A stretch of DNA of 44,151 bases, from the IMG/VR virus record IMGVR_UViG_3300044641_006862, positions 1 to 44,151 of that record; one strand, written 5' to 3'. Source of the DNA: a virus. Positions 1 to 8,817 of this stretch are shown in pieces. A program made the position numbers and the translations under genes. Below the pieces are notes generated by a model, which worked only from the letters and a program-made list of their open reading frames with translations, was not told the DNA's origin and searched no databases. Every line of letters starts with the position of its first letter. Position 1 is the first letter of the stretch.

Positions 1-23
1 AAAACAAATTTAAAAAATAAGAT

Positions 24-512
24 ATGGCTGATTTATTGATGAAAATGCCGATCCCTTACGAACCGAAAAGGGAGAACCGATGGATTTTAAGGTTTCCATC
101 ATCACTTGGTATTAATGAGTGGTATGTAGAAACTACTTCAAGACCAAAACTTACAATTGCGGCAACAGAGATTCAGTTCTTGAATACTTCAACATATGTT
201 GCGGGTAGATTTACTTGGGGAGAACTTCCAGTTACTTTCCGAGACCCTATTGGTCCTTCGGCATCACAAGCAGTTATGGAGTGGATTCGTTTGTGTGCTG
301 AATCCGTAACAGGTCGTATGGGTTACGCTGCGGGTTACAAGAAAAATGTTGACTTAGAAATGTTAGACCCTACAGGAGTTGTTGTTGAGAAATGGATTTT
401 AGAAGGTACTTTCTTAACAGGATACGATGGAGGTTCTTTATCTTATTCAACTGACGGTATTGCTAAAATTTCGGCAAACATGAGAATGGACCGTTGTATA
501 TTAGTTTACTAA
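24..512 (+). CDS. 19: Tail tube protein, T4 gp19-like
   Basis: This 162-residue protein is very close in length to T4 gp19 (163 aa), the subunit of the inner tube that carries DNA through the contracting sheath. Visible features are a tube-protein N-terminus with NRWILRFPSSLG (residues about 18-29), a central TWGELPVTFRD strand pair (about 64-74) and a C-terminal LTGYDGGSLSYSTDGIA stretch (about 131-147) of the kind that closes the tube beta-barrel. The ATG at 24 follows an A-rich leader with no Shine-Dalgarno. The sheath gene, normally just upstream in T4-like phages, would lie outside the window. A candidate terminator follows, which fits a highly expressed structural gene. The family assignment is from recognised pattern, not a search. 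Confidence 0.88.
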   Translation: MADLLMKMPIPYEPKRENRWILRFPSSLGINEWYVETTSRPKLTIAATEIQFLNTSTYVAGRFTWGELPVTFRDPIGPSASQAVMEWIRLCAESVTGRMGYAAGYKKNVDLEMLDPTGVVVEKWILEGTFLTGYDGGSLSYSTDGIAKISANMRMDRCILVY

Positions 513-532
513 GAACAATTAAAACATATAAT

Positions 533-574
533 AAGACCTATTCGCTTTACTAGTGATAGGTCTTTTCTATTTTT
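533..574 (+). terminator. Candidate rho-independent terminator after the tail tube gene
   Basis: A 9-bp inverted repeat (533-541 pairing with 556-564) with a 14-nt loop is followed by a T-rich tract to 574. It sits in the only gap between the tube and chaperone genes. The long loop makes it weaker than the two other clear terminators at 16821 and 25414. Partial termination would let tube protein be made in excess over the chaperone. Confidence 0.6.
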
Positions 575-595
575 ATACAAAAAGAACTTTATATT

Positions 596-1366
596 ATGGA
601 ACAAGATGTTTATCAGGCAGGACAAGCCGAGTTTAATTTACCGCACGATGTTATAGAATTACCAAGTAAGGGAATATTTTATAAGTCTAAAAAGAAAGCA
701 ATTAAAGTTGGTTACTTAACGGCCGCTGATGAAAATATCATTGCAAATGCCGATTCTAAAAAAAGTATTCAAGAAAGTATTATTGTACCATTACTTAGAA
801 GTAAAATTTATGAAAGAGATTTACGACCTGAGGAAATGATTGATGGTGATATTGAAGCAATATTAATTTTTTTAAGAAACACTTCTTTTGGTCCTGAATA
901 TACATTATCCGCAATTGACCCCGCAACGGACGAAAGGTTTAAAGCGACAATTGTACTTGATGAATTAAACTATAAAAAAACATCAGTAGAACCTGATGAA
1001 GAAGGATTGTTTTCTGCAACACTACCTGTATCGGGAAAAAAGGTAAAGTTGAAAATTTTAAACATGAAAGATAAAATGGAAATTGATCAGTTAATTGACA
1101 GTTATCCATCTGAAAGAACTGCCCCCGTTATTACAACGAGATTAAACAAACAAATGGTTGCGATTGATGGTGATACCGATAGAAACAAAATTGCAACTTT
1201 CATAGAACAAATGCCTATCGGAGATTCTAAATTTATTAGAAGATTTATTTTCGATAACGAACCAAGATTAGACCTAAAAAAAGAAGTAACAGCCCCGTCA
1301 GGAGAAAAAGTAATTATTGATATTACTTTTGGGGTGGAATTTTTTCGGCCTTTCTTATCAGTATAA
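596..1366 (+). CDS. 26: Tail assembly chaperone / baseplate hub assembly protein, gp26-like (zero-frame product)
   Basis: This 256-residue protein has the DVIELPSKGIFY signature near its N-terminus (about 18-29), typical of T4 gp26-like baseplate proteins (Pfam T4_baseplate family; T4 gp26 is 208 aa). In T4-like phages this family acts in hub and tape-measure assembly and is usually not a major part of the virion. The gene directly precedes the tape measure gene, the classic place of a tail assembly chaperone such as lambda G. The zero-frame ORF ends at 1366 soon after a TTT TTT CGG sequence (1340-1348). An overlapping +1-frame ORF continues to 1502 and is likely joined by frameshifting (see the separate entry). 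No Shine-Dalgarno is seen before the ATG. Confidence 0.78.
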   Translation: MEQDVYQAGQAEFNLPHDVIELPSKGIFYKSKKKAIKVGYLTAADENIIANADSKKSIQESIIVPLLRSKIYERDLRPEEMIDGDIEAILIFLRNTSFGPEYTLSAIDPATDERFKATIVLDELNYKKTSVEPDEEGLFSATLPVSGKKVKLKILNMKDKMEIDQLIDSYPSERTAPVITTRLNKQMVAIDGDTDRNKIATFIEQMPIGDSKFIRRFIFDNEPRLDLKKEVTAPSGEKVIIDITFGVEFFRPFLSV

Positions 1367-1502
1367 GTCAGTTATATTAGACGAATTTTACTATTTCTCA
1401 AGAATTTTCAGAACTCAATACTCTGAGTTTATGTCCATGCCTACTTATGTTAGAAAGTATCTAATGGATAAGTATGTTGAGGATACCAAAAAAAATAAAT
1501 AA
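1344..1502 (+). CDS. C-terminal extension of the gp26-like chaperone, reached by a putative +1 frameshift
   Basis: This +1-frame stretch reads on from the end of the gp26-like ORF. The product would be about 301 aa: 250 zero-frame residues ending VEFF, then about 51 residues starting GLSYQYKS and including SMPTYVRKYLMDKY. It has no convincing start of its own: the only upstream candidate is a TTG at 1317 inside the previous gene, without a ribosome site. The charged, helical, MP..RKYL-type C-terminus resembles gp51/T-type extensions of tail assembly chaperones as I recall them. The shift site would be UUU CGG, where a Phe-tRNA on UUU can slide to UUC. A sequencing indel in the six-T run is the main alternative. 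Confidence 0.6.
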   Translation, partial: FGLSYQYKSVILDEFYYFSRIFRTQYSEFMSMPTYVRKYLMDKYVEDTKKNK

Positions 1503-1504
1503 AG

Positions 1505-1512
1505 TATTTATT
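1505..1512 (+). promoter_or_regulatory. TATTTATT motif upstream of tape measure gene
   Basis: TATTTATT lies 15 nt before the ATG at 1527, just after the preceding stop codon. It is one of seven such motifs in short intergenic leaders of this window, so it is proposed as a phage promoter core. Confidence 0.45.
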
Positions 1513-1526
1513 GAGAAACGCTAAAC

Positions 1527-3383
1527 ATGGGATTGTCAGAAGATTTAGATAAAAAGAGTGCCAAAGAACTCAAGGAAATGATCCTTGATCAGGATACTAG
1601 GCTAAAAAATCTTGAAAGACAATCTAAGGAAAAGGGTAGTTCAATTTATGGTAATAAAGCCGCCCAAGAATCAGAAGGAGTAATAAATGCGTTTGATTTT
1701 GATTTAATTAATAAAATTGGATCCACTTTTGAAGCTGCGGTAAAAGGTTTAAAAGATACAATTAATGTATTTGACATGACTGTGTTTGAAGAGTTGGACA
1801 AACAAGCAACTAATATACAGGCAAGTTTTGGTTTAGCAAAAAATAGAATCGGAGAATTTAGGGCAACTATCGCAGAGGCAACTCCTGAGTTGATGATGTT
1901 TGGTTATGAAGAATCTGAGGTCACGGGATTGTTAAAAGAAGCGATGGACGGTTTGGGTACTGCCGCAAGCTTAAGTTCCAAAACAATTATCGAGTTAGGT
2001 GCAACATCAAAAGTCACTGGTCGAGATGTTAAAGAGTTAACAGAAAACTTCAGAGAAGTAGGTATTTCAGTCCAAGGTGTTGGTGAAGAAATGAAATCCG
2101 TTACAGATTACGCAAGAAGTGTTGGTGTTTCTGTAAAAGGAGTTTCTGAATCAGTTTCTGCTAATTTAAAACAAATGAACCTATACAACTTTGAAGGTGG
2201 TGTACAAGGATTGGCAAAAATGGCAGCACAATCTGAAAGGCTTGGGATTAAAATGGATACTGTATTTAGTGTTGCTGAAAAAATATTCAATCCCGAAGGA
2301 GCTATTGAAATGGCTGCAGGACTACAAAGATTGGGTGTTACATCAGGTGCGTTACTTGACCCACTAAGAGCTATGGACTTGGCTCAAAACGACCCTGAAC
2401 AACTTCAAAAAGAAATGGTAAATCTTAGTAAGGAGTTTACCACATTTAATGAGAAGACAGGAAAGATGGAAATTTTACCTGGTGCGAAAAGAAGGTTAAG
2501 AGAAGTGGCAAAAGAATTAGGTGTGATGCCTGACGAGTTTGCAAAAATGTCCATTCAAGCAAGTGACTTTGATAGAAAATTAAAACAAATTCGAATGCCG
2601 TCACTTGCCGAAGGTGATGAAGCAACCAAAGAACTTATTGCATCAATGGCTCAATTAGATGAAAGAGGTGTTGCAACAATACAAGTAAAAGACGAGAAAG
2701 GTTTCCAAACAACTAAAAAAGTTGAGGAATTAACACCTGAAGACATTCAAAATTTACAAAAGGCAAACGAGGAATCTTCAAAAACAATTGAGGAAATTGC
2801 GGTTAATCAATTAGATCAGACTAAACAGATTAATGCTTACTTACAAAGTGGTAGAGTTTCAGGTGCGTTAGCAAAAGCAACGGCACCAAGTATAGAAAAA
2901 CTTGGGTATTTTGTTTCTGACAATACTAAAAGTTTAGCCGAAAATTATAAAAAAGGTTTAGGTACTGTTTCTTCGATGAGAGAAGGAGTCCAAAGTGTTG
3001 CAGGACCAATTGAAGATTATGCATATGGTTTTACAACAGGTAATCAAGAAATAATGAATCAGGCGGTTACTGACTTTGGTACAAGCTTTTCTACACTAGC
3101 CGATAAATTCTTTGATGGTGCACAAGAATATGTAAATAATGTTTTTAATAATGGGATAGAAAGTATTAAATCGACTTTTGGTAGAGAACCACAAACTTCA
3201 CAACCACAAACGGTAAATGTTAATGTAAAAGTTGAAGGTGATTCTAATACTGCAAAAATGGATAAAGAACAAATAACAAATACTGTTATACAAGGATTAC
3301 AAAATCCAAGTGCCTCAAACGCGATGTCTTATGTTCTTGAAGGTGGATCTTCACCAAGTGCAGCAACAGGTAGGAAAAATTAA
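1527..3383 (+). CDS. Tape measure protein, gp29-like
   Basis: This 618-residue protein is mostly helical by composition, with an N-terminal charged coiled-coil (about 1-45). A long Ala/Gly/Ser-rich middle (about 90-290) carries the EVTGLLKEAM and ELGATSKVTGRDVKELT patterns common in phage tape measure proteins. The C-terminus holds a VNVNVKVEGD strand (about 565-574) also seen in this class. Position supports the call: it follows the frameshifted chaperone gene and precedes the tube-initiator-like gene, matching T4 order 29-48-54. T4 gp29 is 590 aa, so a tail of T4-like length is inferred. No clear transmembrane helix or lysozyme domain is visible. Confidence 0.78.
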   Translation: MGLSEDLDKKSAKELKEMILDQDTRLKNLERQSKEKGSSIYGNKAAQESEGVINAFDFDLINKIGSTFEAAVKGLKDTINVFDMTVFEELDKQATNIQASFGLAKNRIGEFRATIAEATPELMMFGYEESEVTGLLKEAMDGLGTAASLSSKTIIELGATSKVTGRDVKELTENFREVGISVQGVGEEMKSVTDYARSVGVSVKGVSESVSANLKQMNLYNFEGGVQGLAKMAAQSERLGIKMDTVFSVAEKIFNPEGAIEMAAGLQRLGVTSGALLDPLRAMDLAQNDPEQLQKEMVNLSKEFTTFNEKTGKMEILPGAKRRLREVAKELGVMPDEFAKMSIQASDFDRKLKQIRMPSLAEGDEATKELIASMAQLDERGVATIQVKDEKGFQTTKKVEELTPEDIQNLQKANEESSKTIEEIAVNQLDQTKQINAYLQSGRVSGALAKATAPSIEKLGYFVSDNTKSLAENYKKGLGTVSSMREGVQSVAGPIEDYAYGFTTGNQEIMNQAVTDFGTSFSTLADKFFDGAQEYVNNVFNNGIESIKSTFGREPQTSQPQTVNVNVKVEGDSNTAKMDKEQITNTVIQGLQNPSASNAMSYVLEGGSSPSAATGRKN

Positions 3384-3418
3384 TAGGTATATACTCCTTA
3401 AAAAAAATACATAATATC

Positions 3419-3426
3419 TATTTATA
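3419..3426 (+). promoter_or_regulatory. TATTTATA motif upstream of the 1684-aa baseplate gene
   Basis: TATTTATA lies 10 nt before the ATG at 3437 in a 53-nt gap. It is the same motif as before six other genes here. Confidence 0.45.
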
Positions 3427-3436
3427 AAATAAAAGT

Positions 3437-6400
3437 ATGGCCGAAAGTTTTTTATCATTTGGTAATTCAGAAACATTTAGAAAACAGTTACTGGTAAGAA
3501 ACCTACCACCATATAATGTGCCGGGAAGTTATACTTCTCCTGATAACCCAATCAACTACGAAACTGATCTTACAGTTAGCAGTGTTGTAGACTCCCCAAA
3601 TAATTATGTCTCAACTAATATATTCGCAAAAGAACTATATCCTTTAAATGAATATGGGCCTGATGGTGGGTTTGGTGTGCCAATCGGTGTTAATTTAACT
3701 CCTATTTTAGAACCAAATCAAGGACCTTATTATCCATTGGATGCTGCTCAAGAAGAAGGATTAGTTGTAATCAATGAGTTTTATATTGAATCGGCATATG
3801 TGACAAACAGATGGGGACCATCAGGAGGATTCAAAGATTTAGTAATAATTACAGATACTTTCTTAACAGATCCTATATACCAACCTTTTTGGAATCCTGG
3901 TTACTACAACTATTCTTCATATTCTTTATTTAATATTGTATTCCAAGATGACCCAATAGGTTCAAACGGTCCATTGTCATCGGATAGTTACTTGGCAAAA
4001 ATTGGAGCCTCTCAGTTAAAGTTTGCGTTTGATGAGAGAGTTGCTCAAGAAATTAATCAGGCAACTATAGGTGCAATAAATTTAGATACAATATCTGATC
4101 CATTTACTGCGAGTTTATTAGCAACAGGTCAACAACCTTTCTTTATTAGAGATTGGAAAATTACCGTTCCTGAAAATCCTTTAGTAAATGCGCTAAATTT
4201 AGCGACTAGAATTACAGGAACATATTTTCCTGTATCATTTATACCTGGAGATTACTTTGATGAGAACACGCCATATGTAAATCCTCAACAACAAAACGGT
4301 ACTTTAAACACTATTAATAATTTAACGGGTGGTTTATTATCACCAATATTAAACAAAAGTAGAAACCCATCTGAAATATTTGTTGCTAATACAGGTAACG
4401 GAACTAGATCTACTTTATTTGCATCATTAAATTATAACTTATATAGACCTTCTTATAATATTGGATTAATACAAGGTCTCTCTGCAGTTGTGGGGGCTTT
4501 GGTTGGTCAAGACACACCGGCAACAGGAACATACTATGTTGGTAGTCCTAACGCTGAACCAAGTTTAATTGATTCTCCACCAAATCAAGTTCCTGTAAAT
4601 CAATTTGGTCAACAACAGGCGACTATTGTTTATGGTCCCCAAGAGTTGGCGATTCTTTATGAAGGTAATAATGAACAAATCAAATTTGGTTTAAAAGGTA
4701 GAGCTTATGAAGATGGTGGTGGAACTGCGGGTCAATTAGTTTGGACTTCACCAAAATACAAACCAAATGCGGGGTTTAGAGCAACAAAAGGTGGTGGAGC
4801 CGGAAGTGTTGACGGAGAGTTCAATGAGATATCAGGAGACTACCTACAGTATGAATCCACAAACATTGATTTTAAACCGGGATCAATTCTTTATAATACC
4901 CAAAGATTGGTCGAATCAGCGGATCAATTACAAGGTGAGGCTAGATTAAAACATGTTGGTACGGCAATCAACCAAGTGTCTAAAGTATTCAATGACGGAT
5001 ATAAAGAACTCACTAAAGGTTCCCAAGTTCTATCATATGTTAATCAAGCGGATGGAACGCAAGCGGGACTTGAATACTGTAGAGTATTCCAAAAAGACAC
5101 TCCATATTTTACTTATGCCGATTTACAAAAAGTTGACGGTATTACTAAAACAGGAAGACAATTCGATTATTCAATTTTTGATAACACATATAACCTTAAC
5201 ATTGCACCTCTTAGAAATCCAGGTTCTACAAACATAGTTGACGGTAAGGTTAAAAAATATATGTTCTCATTAGAGAACTTAGCTTGGAGAACATCAGATA
5301 GACCAGGATTTACTTATGATGATTTACCTGTCTGTGAGAAAGGACCAAATGGTGGAAGAGTAATGTGGTTCCCACCATATAACTTAACATTCTCTGATGA
5401 CTCAAGACCCGAGTTTAACCCAACAACATTCTTAGGAAGACCTGAGCCTATTTATACTTACAAAAATACAAGTAGAAGTGGTCAGTTGAGTTGGACAATA
5501 ATTGTCGATCACCCTGCAATGATGAATACAATTATTGAAAAACAATTAAAAGGTGTTCAAAAAGACAGAATACAAAGTATTGTAGATTCATTCTATGCTG
5601 GTTGTACAAAATATGATCTTTATGAGTTAGGTATTAAGTTTAACACAATACCGACTAAAGATTTATTTGTGTATCAACAAATATTAAACAACCCAAGATT
5701 AACAGAAGAAGAGCAATTCCAAGTTTTACAAAGTTTACCTGTTGATGAAGCAACAAGTACAACTGTTGGAAAGGCAGAAGGTGGTGATGGTAATGCAAAC
5801 AACACAGGAACAGGAACTCAACAAGCAGGAAATCCTGAGTTTGAAACTGTTGATCTTTCTAAGTATGAAGGTACTGGATTCTACTTTCATAATGACATAC
5901 CAAAAGGTAATCCATCTCCTCAGGCGGCGAGCCCTTTTGATGTATATTATAGTGAATATTTAGGATTACAAAATGGGGTTTATAAAACTCAAGCGCCTGC
6001 AAGAGTTAAGTCAGGAAATGATATATTTTCAGGTTCGGGAGTACAGAACTTTTTTAACGAGGTTATTATCGGAAATTTCAATTTTGTTAAAAACGACTTA
6101 ATGAAACAAATTGAAGATATTTTGATAAATAAGAATGGATCAATTGATATTGAAATGATTGGATCCGCTTCGGCAATTGCATCAGTGTCTTACAACCAAA
6201 AATTATCTGAAAGAAGAAATAATTCAGTTCTTAAGTGGTTTTTACAACAACCACTTTCGGGAGGAACAACAATACAAAAATACTATGACGATAAAAGGTT
6301 TAATCTTATACTTAATCCTAATGGTGAAGAAATTGTTATCGCTAAAACAAGAGCTGATGCCTCGGCAACGGCTGATCCTACAGACATTAGTATAAACAAC

Positions 6401-8491
6401 TCTTCAGGTGGAGACATATTAACTGCAAGTGTAAACTGTAGAAACAATGTATTGGATTTAGGTTATAATCCCGCAAAAGTGACTACACAAGCGGAATGGT
6501 ATAGTATACCCGCAATGGCTTGTCGTAGAGTTGCAATAAGTAAAATTTCTGCTAAAGTTCAAAAAGAACCCGAAAAACCTGTAGATCCAGTATCGACACC
6601 GCCTGAACCTGTGGTTAATAACCCACAAGATATTTTAACAGGTATTACACAAAGTATTAAACCTGAACCTAAGATTACTGTAGAACAAAAAATAAAAGAA
6701 GGTATTTCTAAAAAGATACTTAGAAATTTATTTACGGAATGTGATTACTTTGAGGTTATCAAAGAAAGTAATCCAATGGTTTTTGATACAATTAAGGATA
6801 GAATTAAATTCTTTAATCCGGCATTTCACTCTATGACACCTGAAGGTTTAAATGCAAGACTTACATTTTTACATCAGTGTACAAGACCTGGACAAACTAT
6901 TCCAATTATTGGTCCTGACGGTAGACCAAAGTATAATGATGCTTTGAATACTTCATTTGGTGCCCCACCTGTGTTAGTACTAAGAATAGGTGACTTCTTT
7001 AATACTAAGATCATACCTACATCTATGGGATTAACATTTGAACAGTTAGATATTAACCCTGAAGGTATTGGTGTACAACCTATGTTAGCTAAGGTAACGA
7101 TGGGGTTCAATATTATTGGAGGTATGGGACTTAAAGAACCTGTACAACAACTTCAAAACGCACTTTCATTCAATTATTATGCGAATACTGAAATTTATGA
7201 TGAAAGAGCTGTTGCAACTGAAGATACAAGTGAAAGAGATAAATATGTTGTTGAACAGTTAACAGGGGGATTACCGCCAGTTAGTCAACAACAACAGGCG
7301 GCTATTAACAGCGTACAACCTAAACGAGGAGGATCAACAGTTGGTTCAGTGGTTGATGCAACTACAATGGATTATAGTGGTATCTACACGGATTTAGAAA
7401 CAAACATACAAGGATACTTTAAGGCTTATTATGATTCATTAAGTAAAACAACATTAGATTACTCATATGGTGCTGTTTTAATGTCTATTAAAAATAATAA
7501 TTACACAAAAGGTGATGTTGCTGAATACACAAATCAAAAAACCGAAATTCAAATTTTTGGTAAGTCAAATGAATATCAAGATTTTGTAGATGGGTTAGTT
7601 AAAGATTGTGAAGCAGATATTACATTAGGTAATAACCCTATTTTGGAAGCGGCTATAAGTAGATCGGGAGGAATTACAGGAAAACAAAAAAGAGAGATAC
7701 AAGAAAAATTAAAAGCTCAAGTCGGATTAGGAAAGACAGAAATTTTAAATACAATATTCAACAACTCCACAAATATTATATCAGTACAAACTGATTTAAA
7801 CTATGTGTTTAGAAAATTAGATGTTATATCAGATCAGTTAGATGGTAGTATGACACAAACTAATGAACCACTTATGTATGATTTGAGTGGAGATACATTC
7901 TTTAATGTGGACGAAAACAGTGGGTCAGTGTTCGACATCCTAACATTCAAATTAAAAAATATTGTAAAAGAATTTAATGACCTTGTGATTGCAAGAGGGT
8001 TTAATGGTGATAACTATAAAAAACTTAATTCAGTTATAGATAACGGTTCGGGTTGTCAAGTTGTGGTTGGTCAGAACGAATCTTTCTTGGAAAATTGTCC
8101 TACCAATAGATATTACACATTGATGTGTCCTTTCTTCTTAAAAGAAGATAAGTTTACAACTATGGTAAATGAATTAACTAGCGGACCTGAAGTTAAGGGA
8201 GACGCTAATAATTTAGCTAACACAATAACCGCTGAGTGTAATAAATTAAAAGAAGACTTCAAGGCATTCCAAACATATTGGACAAACGAATTAAAGAAGT
8301 TTGAAGATGATCCTGTTTACAAAGAGGCAACAACTTGGAAAGTTCCTGACAACACAGTGAAAACATGTTCATATACAACACCAGCAACAGGTAACTTAAA
8401 CGCAAAAACTAAAAAAATAAAAGATTTGTATTCAAATATTAACTTGAATGATAAGAAAAACACATTCAATGGAAAAGTAACATTTAATTAA
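3437..8491 (+). CDS. Giant baseplate/tail tube initiator-like protein with an OmpA-like domain
   Basis: This 1684-residue virion protein follows the tape measure gene, where T4 places gp48/gp54, the proteins that start tube growth on the baseplate. Residues about 640-735 carry PPYNLTF, then FLGRPEPIYTYKNTSRSG and IIVDHP; residues about 1175-1235 carry VLVLRIGDFFN and KVTMGFNIIGG. Both look like parts of a tube-like beta-barrel. Between them, residues about 870-1040 resemble an OmpA C-terminal peptidoglycan-binding domain, with YNQKLSERRNNSV near 919 and CRRVAISKI near 1032. The C-terminal 400 residues are helical and charged. The N-terminal 600 residues are rich in Tyr, Asn and Pro and unassigned. 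Structural role is fairly sure; the gp48/54 equivalence is inferred from position and pattern. Confidence 0.65.
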   Translation: MAESFLSFGNSETFRKQLLVRNLPPYNVPGSYTSPDNPINYETDLTVSSVVDSPNNYVSTNIFAKELYPLNEYGPDGGFGVPIGVNLTPILEPNQGPYYPLDAAQEEGLVVINEFYIESAYVTNRWGPSGGFKDLVIITDTFLTDPIYQPFWNPGYYNYSSYSLFNIVFQDDPIGSNGPLSSDSYLAKIGASQLKFAFDERVAQEINQATIGAINLDTISDPFTASLLATGQQPFFIRDWKITVPENPLVNALNLATRITGTYFPVSFIPGDYFDENTPYVNPQQQNGTLNTINNLTGGLLSPILNKSRNPSEIFVANTGNGTRSTLFASLNYNLYRPSYNIGLIQGLSAVVGALVGQDTPATGTYYVGSPNAEPSLIDSPPNQVPVNQFGQQQATIVYGPQELAILYEGNNEQIKFGLKGRAYEDGGGTAGQLVWTSPKYKPNAGFRATKGGGAGSVDGEFNEISGDYLQYESTNIDFKPGSILYNTQRLVESADQLQGEARLKHVGTAINQVSKVFNDGYKELTKGSQVLSYVNQADGTQAGLEYCRVFQKDTPYFTYADLQKVDGITKTGRQFDYSIFDNTYNLNIAPLRNPGSTNIVDGKVKKYMFSLENLAWRTSDRPGFTYDDLPVCEKGPNGGRVMWFPPYNLTFSDDSRPEFNPTTFLGRPEPIYTYKNTSRSGQLSWTIIVDHPAMMNTIIEKQLKGVQKDRIQSIVDSFYAGCTKYDLYELGIKFNTIPTKDLFVYQQILNNPRLTEEEQFQVLQSLPVDEATSTTVGKAEGGDGNANNTGTGTQQAGNPEFETVDLSKYEGTGFYFHNDIPKGNPSPQAASPFDVYYSEYLGLQNGVYKTQAPARVKSGNDIFSGSGVQNFFNEVIIGNFNFVKNDLMKQIEDILINKNGSIDIEMIGSASAIASVSYNQKLSERRNNSVLKWFLQQPLSGGTTIQKYYDDKRFNLILNPNGEEIVIAKTRADASATADPTDISINNSSGGDILTASVNCRNNVLDLGYNPAKVTTQAEWYSIPAMACRRVAISKISAKVQKEPEKPVDPVSTPPEPVVNNPQDILTGITQSIKPEPKITVEQKIKEGISKKILRNLFTECDYFEVIKESNPMVFDTIKDRIKFFNPAFHSMTPEGLNARLTFLHQCTRPGQTIPIIGPDGRPKYNDALNTSFGAPPVLVLRIGDFFNTKIIPTSMGLTFEQLDINPEGIGVQPMLAKVTMGFNIIGGMGLKEPVQQLQNALSFNYYANTEIYDERAVATEDTSERDKYVVEQLTGGLPPVSQQQQAAINSVQPKRGGSTVGSVVDATTMDYSGIYTDLETNIQGYFKAYYDSLSKTTLDYSYGAVLMSIKNNNYTKGDVAEYTNQKTEIQIFGKSNEYQDFVDGLVKDCEADITLGNNPILEAAISRSGGITGKQKREIQEKLKAQVGLGKTEILNTIFNNSTNIISVQTDLNYVFRKLDVISDQLDGSMTQTNEPLMYDLSGDTFFNVDENSGSVFDILTFKLKNIVKEFNDLVIARGFNGDNYKKLNSVIDNGSGCQVVVGQNESFLENCPTNRYYTLMCPFFLKEDKFTTMVNELTSGPEVKGDANNLANTITAECNKLKEDFKAFQTYWTNELKKFEDDPVYKEATTWKVPDNTVKTCSYTTPATGNLNAKTKKIKDLYSNINLNDKKNTFNGKVTFN

Positions 8492-8493
8492 TT

Positions 8494-8817
8494 ATGCCAT
8501 ATACATATTGGAACAGATACAGTGATTTTTTAATAAACGGTGAACAAACAGTTGTTCCGTTTGCGCCCCTACCTTCTAAATCATCAGACAAAAATTACAT
8601 TTATAAAGTAGGTCAATCAAGATTAGATAAAATATCTCAACAGTTTTATGGTACTCCATACTTTGGTTGGTTGATTCAGATGGCAAATCCACAATTTTCG
8701 GGTAGTGAATGGGCAATTCCTGATGGTGCAGTATTGACAATTCCATTTCCGTTGGTAGCTTCATTACAAGACTATAAAAACTCATACGAAAATTACTTCT
8801 TTTATTATGGTAGGTGA
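8494..8817 (+). CDS. Small gp53/LysM-like baseplate protein
   Basis: This 107-residue protein carries a LysM-like core: YKVGQSRLDKISQQFYGTP (about 36-54), then FGWLIQMANP and IPDGAVLTIPFP near residue 85. The RLDKI..YG...W......N pattern matches both T4 gp53 (baseplate wedge, 196 aa) and the short LysM/gpX tail proteins that link tube to hub. Its start is 2 nt after the stop of the 1684-aa gene, and its end overlaps the next gene by 11 nt, so it is translationally coupled to both. A structural clamp in the central baseplate is the likely role. Whether it equals gp53 or a gpX-type protein cannot be settled by eye. Confidence 0.62.
   Translation: MPYTYWNRYSDFLINGEQTVVPFAPLPSKSSDKNYIYKVGQSRLDKISQQFYGTPYFGWLIQMANPQFSGSEWAIPDGAVLTIPFPLVASLQDYKNSYENYFFYYGR

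Noticed and set aside
1317-1502. Separate 61-aa gene starting with TTG at 1317
   Set aside because: No ribosome site, start inside the previous gene, and the residues before the slip site are not chaperone-like; better explained as a frameshift extension.
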